From assembly GCA_003260075.1 (NCBI GenBank), contig QLIY01000079.1:46242-110241 (forward strand): a stretch of 64,000 nt of DNA. The letters are read 5' to 3'. Below, one piece after another: positions 61,093-64,000 of the stretch. The stretch is from Phallusia mammillata (taxonomy: Eukaryota > Chordata > Ascidiacea > Phlebobranchia > Ascidiidae). The notes under the pieces were generated by a model, which saw nothing but the letters and a program-made list of their open reading frames with translations, made no database searches and was not told where the DNA came from. Numbering within the stretch: the stretch's first letter is position 1; every line of letters begins with the position of its first letter. The position numbers and the translations under genes were made by a program.

Positions 61093-61894
61093 CTCACACA
61101 GTAAAGAAATTAAAGCCAATCCAGTGTTTTAAAATTCCCCTTTTTTAGTTAAACTTAATCTCTAAATAATTTTTAAATTTGCTTTCCTTGTAATTTAAAA
61201 ACAATAAAAATTCTGCAATAAAACGCTTCAATGTCAAGCAATAACGGTTGGGATTATTCACCAACAAACGCCATTGTTATGTGAAAGGTCATTTTGTACG
61301 CTGGGTTTACTTTGCAAAAAGCCGAACCCAGCTTGAGCCATTGACCTACGTTGAAATATTATGAAAGTGTTCCTTTTTTTAAAAGTATTTGCTGTGACAT
61401 AATTTCTAGAGTGTCATTATGTTTTCCGTGGTAATGAGTCCACCAGCTTCATACAGTCTTCCTGGCTATTGCCTTTTTACCAACATTTCGACGTCCTATA
61501 CAGGTTGCCCCCAACAGCTTGTGTAATGAGCCCATGTTTACAGCCGACTTCTGCCGTCAAACGCGCCACACATAACAATGTATTCGCGATTCATTAGCGG
61601 ATTTACACGTTACACACCGCGGAAGGATACTAACCGACGCGATTCTAGTGCCTCGCTACCATTTCCCGTTGTTTGTGGCGCCTTGTTTCGTCAATGTCGA
61701 AGCCGAATGCTTTGTAAATAACGTGAGCTTGGTACGTCTTCCGTTTACAGTTTCCTGTTAAAACGCCACATTCATAAAGTTCTTTTTCTTTCACGTGCTG
61801 TTCTGTCTTGTTGCACGAGTTGTTTATATTTTTATTCCGCAAAATTAAACCCAAACAACTTTCGGATTATGTCATAAAATGACGTTATATAAAG

Positions 61895-62111
61895 CAGGAG
61901 TCGGCAACCTTTATGGCACTGCGGACCGTTTTTGAAAGTGAAATTTTATCGCGGATCGGTCTTCAAAAAACTACAAATATTTAGCAATAAAAACGCTTAA
62001 ATTAGTTTATCATCCCCGGGATACATGGAAACAATGTTGTATAGCATTTAACCTGAAAAATTATACGGCCCGGTAACAAACTCCTCGCGGACCGGCGGTT
62101 GCCGACCACTG
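61895..62111. mobile_element. hAT-type MITE (CAGGAGTCGGCAACC ends), exact target duplication
   Basis: 217 bases bounded by CAGGAGTCGGCAACC and GGTTGCCGACCACTG, flanked by ATATAAAG (61887-61894 and 62112-62119). Same family as 42781-42992. Confidence 0.92.
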
Positions 62112-64000
62112 ATATAAAGGGTTGGGAAAATGTTTCATTACTTTGCCCATTTTTTACAGTCACATGTGTATTAACAAAGCCACATGTCAAGAAGTTACAA
62201 GTTAAGTGCATTATTTCGACCAATTAAAAAACCTCCATTCATTATACTGCTTTAGGTGACTTGGTCAAACTCGATTTTGCAACTTTTTTTGTATCAATAT
62301 GTGACGTAACACACCGTTTTGTTAGTCACAGTGTCTTCGTAAGGTTTTTTGCCATGATTTTTATTTCTTTTGTTACTGTGTTCTTGTCTTGCTGAATATA
62401 AATAAAACATAAAGTACAATGAATTTTAAGTTACATTGTGAGATTTGGGAAAAATGTCAGCCAATTGTGTCGCTGTATCTGCTATGACCTTGAAAGGTCA
62501 TCTACAGCGAGCATCGATCTTTGTAAACTTGCAGTATTGTGTCGAGTACAATAACAAGGTCCCTAACACAGCGTGCTGTTGGAAAAACATTTCGCTATAC
62601 GTAGTTGCCTACATTGTATGGAATTTTCGTGAAGCAGGTTTTGCGGTAATAAACATATGAATGCATTGCAATGGTGACACTGAAACACGATATTTGTTAA
62701 TTACCGCAAAATGAAACCGGTGGTTTTTAATGAAATTTGAGGAGCTATGCCCACAAAAATAAACCACAACTAATTTGTTAGCGCATTAACAGTTTAAACT
62801 AGCATCACACAGTAATTAGTATTCGTCACTTCTCTATGTACACAGCATTTATACTTTGTGCAGTTAAAACAAAAACCTACAATTTCAGTTGAGATAATCG
62901 CGTTTGTGATATCACAAGGTGTTTGTTACGTAACAATCAAAATGTTGTCTAAAACAATATGCACAATATTAATAGACTACAAACTAAACAGTGTGTGTTG
63001 TTACCCCGGCAAGAATATCAACCATTCATTTACCAACATCCATGGCTGTATTGTCAATAAACTGAATAGGAAACGTCAGTTGAAATATAGCACTGTCAGG
63101 TTCCGTACTAGCGTTTGTGGTATTAGCGGCTGCTTTGAGACTATAGGAAGTCATTGTTGAATGACAAATAGTAACTGAGATAGCCAGTTCTGTTTACAAT
63201 AACACAGGAATATTGTGGCCTAAACCCACCCAAAACAGATTTTTTTCAATTTCAATTCAATTTGAAATCAAATTCATCTCAAAGTTTTTTGCGCATTTTG
63301 GCTGTAACTGTGAATTGTTGGTCTATTGCAGTGATTTTGTCAAAAAGTCGGTAAATTTTAAAACAAAACCTAATACCTTTGTGGGAAGTTTGTGGCTTGT
63401 GTTTCATAACGATTTACATTGTTGTACACATTAGTGACGCCACAATACAATTATGTTGTGATTTGAACATGTGTTATGTTATGAAAGTATGAAGTCAATT
63501 TTGCCTTAGTTGGTTTGCAACATACGAAAGCAATTAAAACAACTACGATTTAGGCGTGGCAATCGTAAACTGCATCACATAGCCGACAGCCAGCACATTC
63601 ATCATCAATTAATCCGTTTGATGGTGACTTGACATAAGCACGAGACACGGGGTAACACAATTTTCTCATCATTTCGTTTCTCTGGGATTTTCTACTCCAT
63701 ATGTCGTGTCCGTGCGTTAGGGCTTTCCCATAACCGCAACATAGCGAGGCTTTCTTCGTGTGTCACGTGACCTATTAGGCTTCGAATTTCGCGGTAATAT
63801 TGTTTAAATATCGTTTTGTTTCAGTTTAAATGTGGCAAATTGTTGCACATGTTCGCTTTTTAAGTTAAACCGACCACTTCATTACTACGTCAAAAAAATA
63901 CAATCGCTATATATTCGGGTTTGTGCGAATACGTGAATGATTTTTTTTTCAATTTTATTAGCCCTATAATTTCTCTGTGTACGGAAAACGCAAAGGAAAT

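Larger units (their letters stand above)
60607..64000. other. Intergenic DNA after the 7TM gene
   Basis: No gene is recognised; the frames at 62445-62660 and 62858-63160 lack domain character or splice support. The region holds hAT-type elements at 60922-61092 and 61895-62111 and a fragment of the GACGTC palindromic element near 61490. The 190-codon minus-strand frame at 60365-60937 is the shadow of exon 3 of the 7TM gene. Confidence 0.5.

Overview
This window looks like nuclear DNA from a chordate invertebrate, most likely an ascidian tunicate close to Ciona. The reasons are compact genes with many short GT-AG introns, AT-rich intergenic DNA, abundant short hAT-type elements, and proteins nearest to chordate orthologues (IFT20, EFCAB2/DRC8, MPHOSPH6, ENT3-type SLC29A3). 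The species call is an inference; the genes themselves are read directly from splice-consistent translation, with phases checked at every junction.

Layout: 1-4704 has no recognisable gene. 4705-13685 (+) is a 13-exon gene for a secreted trypsin-like protease preceded by three trefoil-like modules and a Thr-rich linker. 14988-18534 (+) is DRC8/EFCAB2, an EF-hand protein of the axonemal nexin-dynein regulatory complex. 21559-32055 (-) is a 14-exon equilibrative nucleoside transporter of ENT3 type. 33423-38854 (-) is an 8-exon arylsulfatase closest to the steroid-sulfatase/ARS branch. 39832-40353 (-) is single-exon MPHOSPH6. 41912-46820 (+) is a second, simpler trypsin-like protease. 47463-49180 (+) is IFT20. 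49181-58352 is repeat-rich and has no firm gene. 58353-60606 (+) is a three-exon atypical seven-transmembrane receptor-like protein; its last exon lies under a long antisense open frame. 60607-64000 is intergenic.

The genes do not form one pathway. Two are ciliary (DRC8, IFT20), two are secreted serine proteases, and two are plausibly endolysosomal or secretory (ENT3-like transporter, sulfatase).

The most striking window-scale structure is about 27 runs of C, all on the + strand and none of G. Many sit exactly between two nearly identical direct copies of the local sequence. In at least two places the C-run stands where a homologous copy has ordinary sequence. All eight coding differences between duplicated exon pieces are synonymous. 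I read these as assembly scars in which both haplotypes of a very heterozygous animal were placed end to end, not as biology. They nevertheless expose a MITE that is present in one haplotype and absent from the other.
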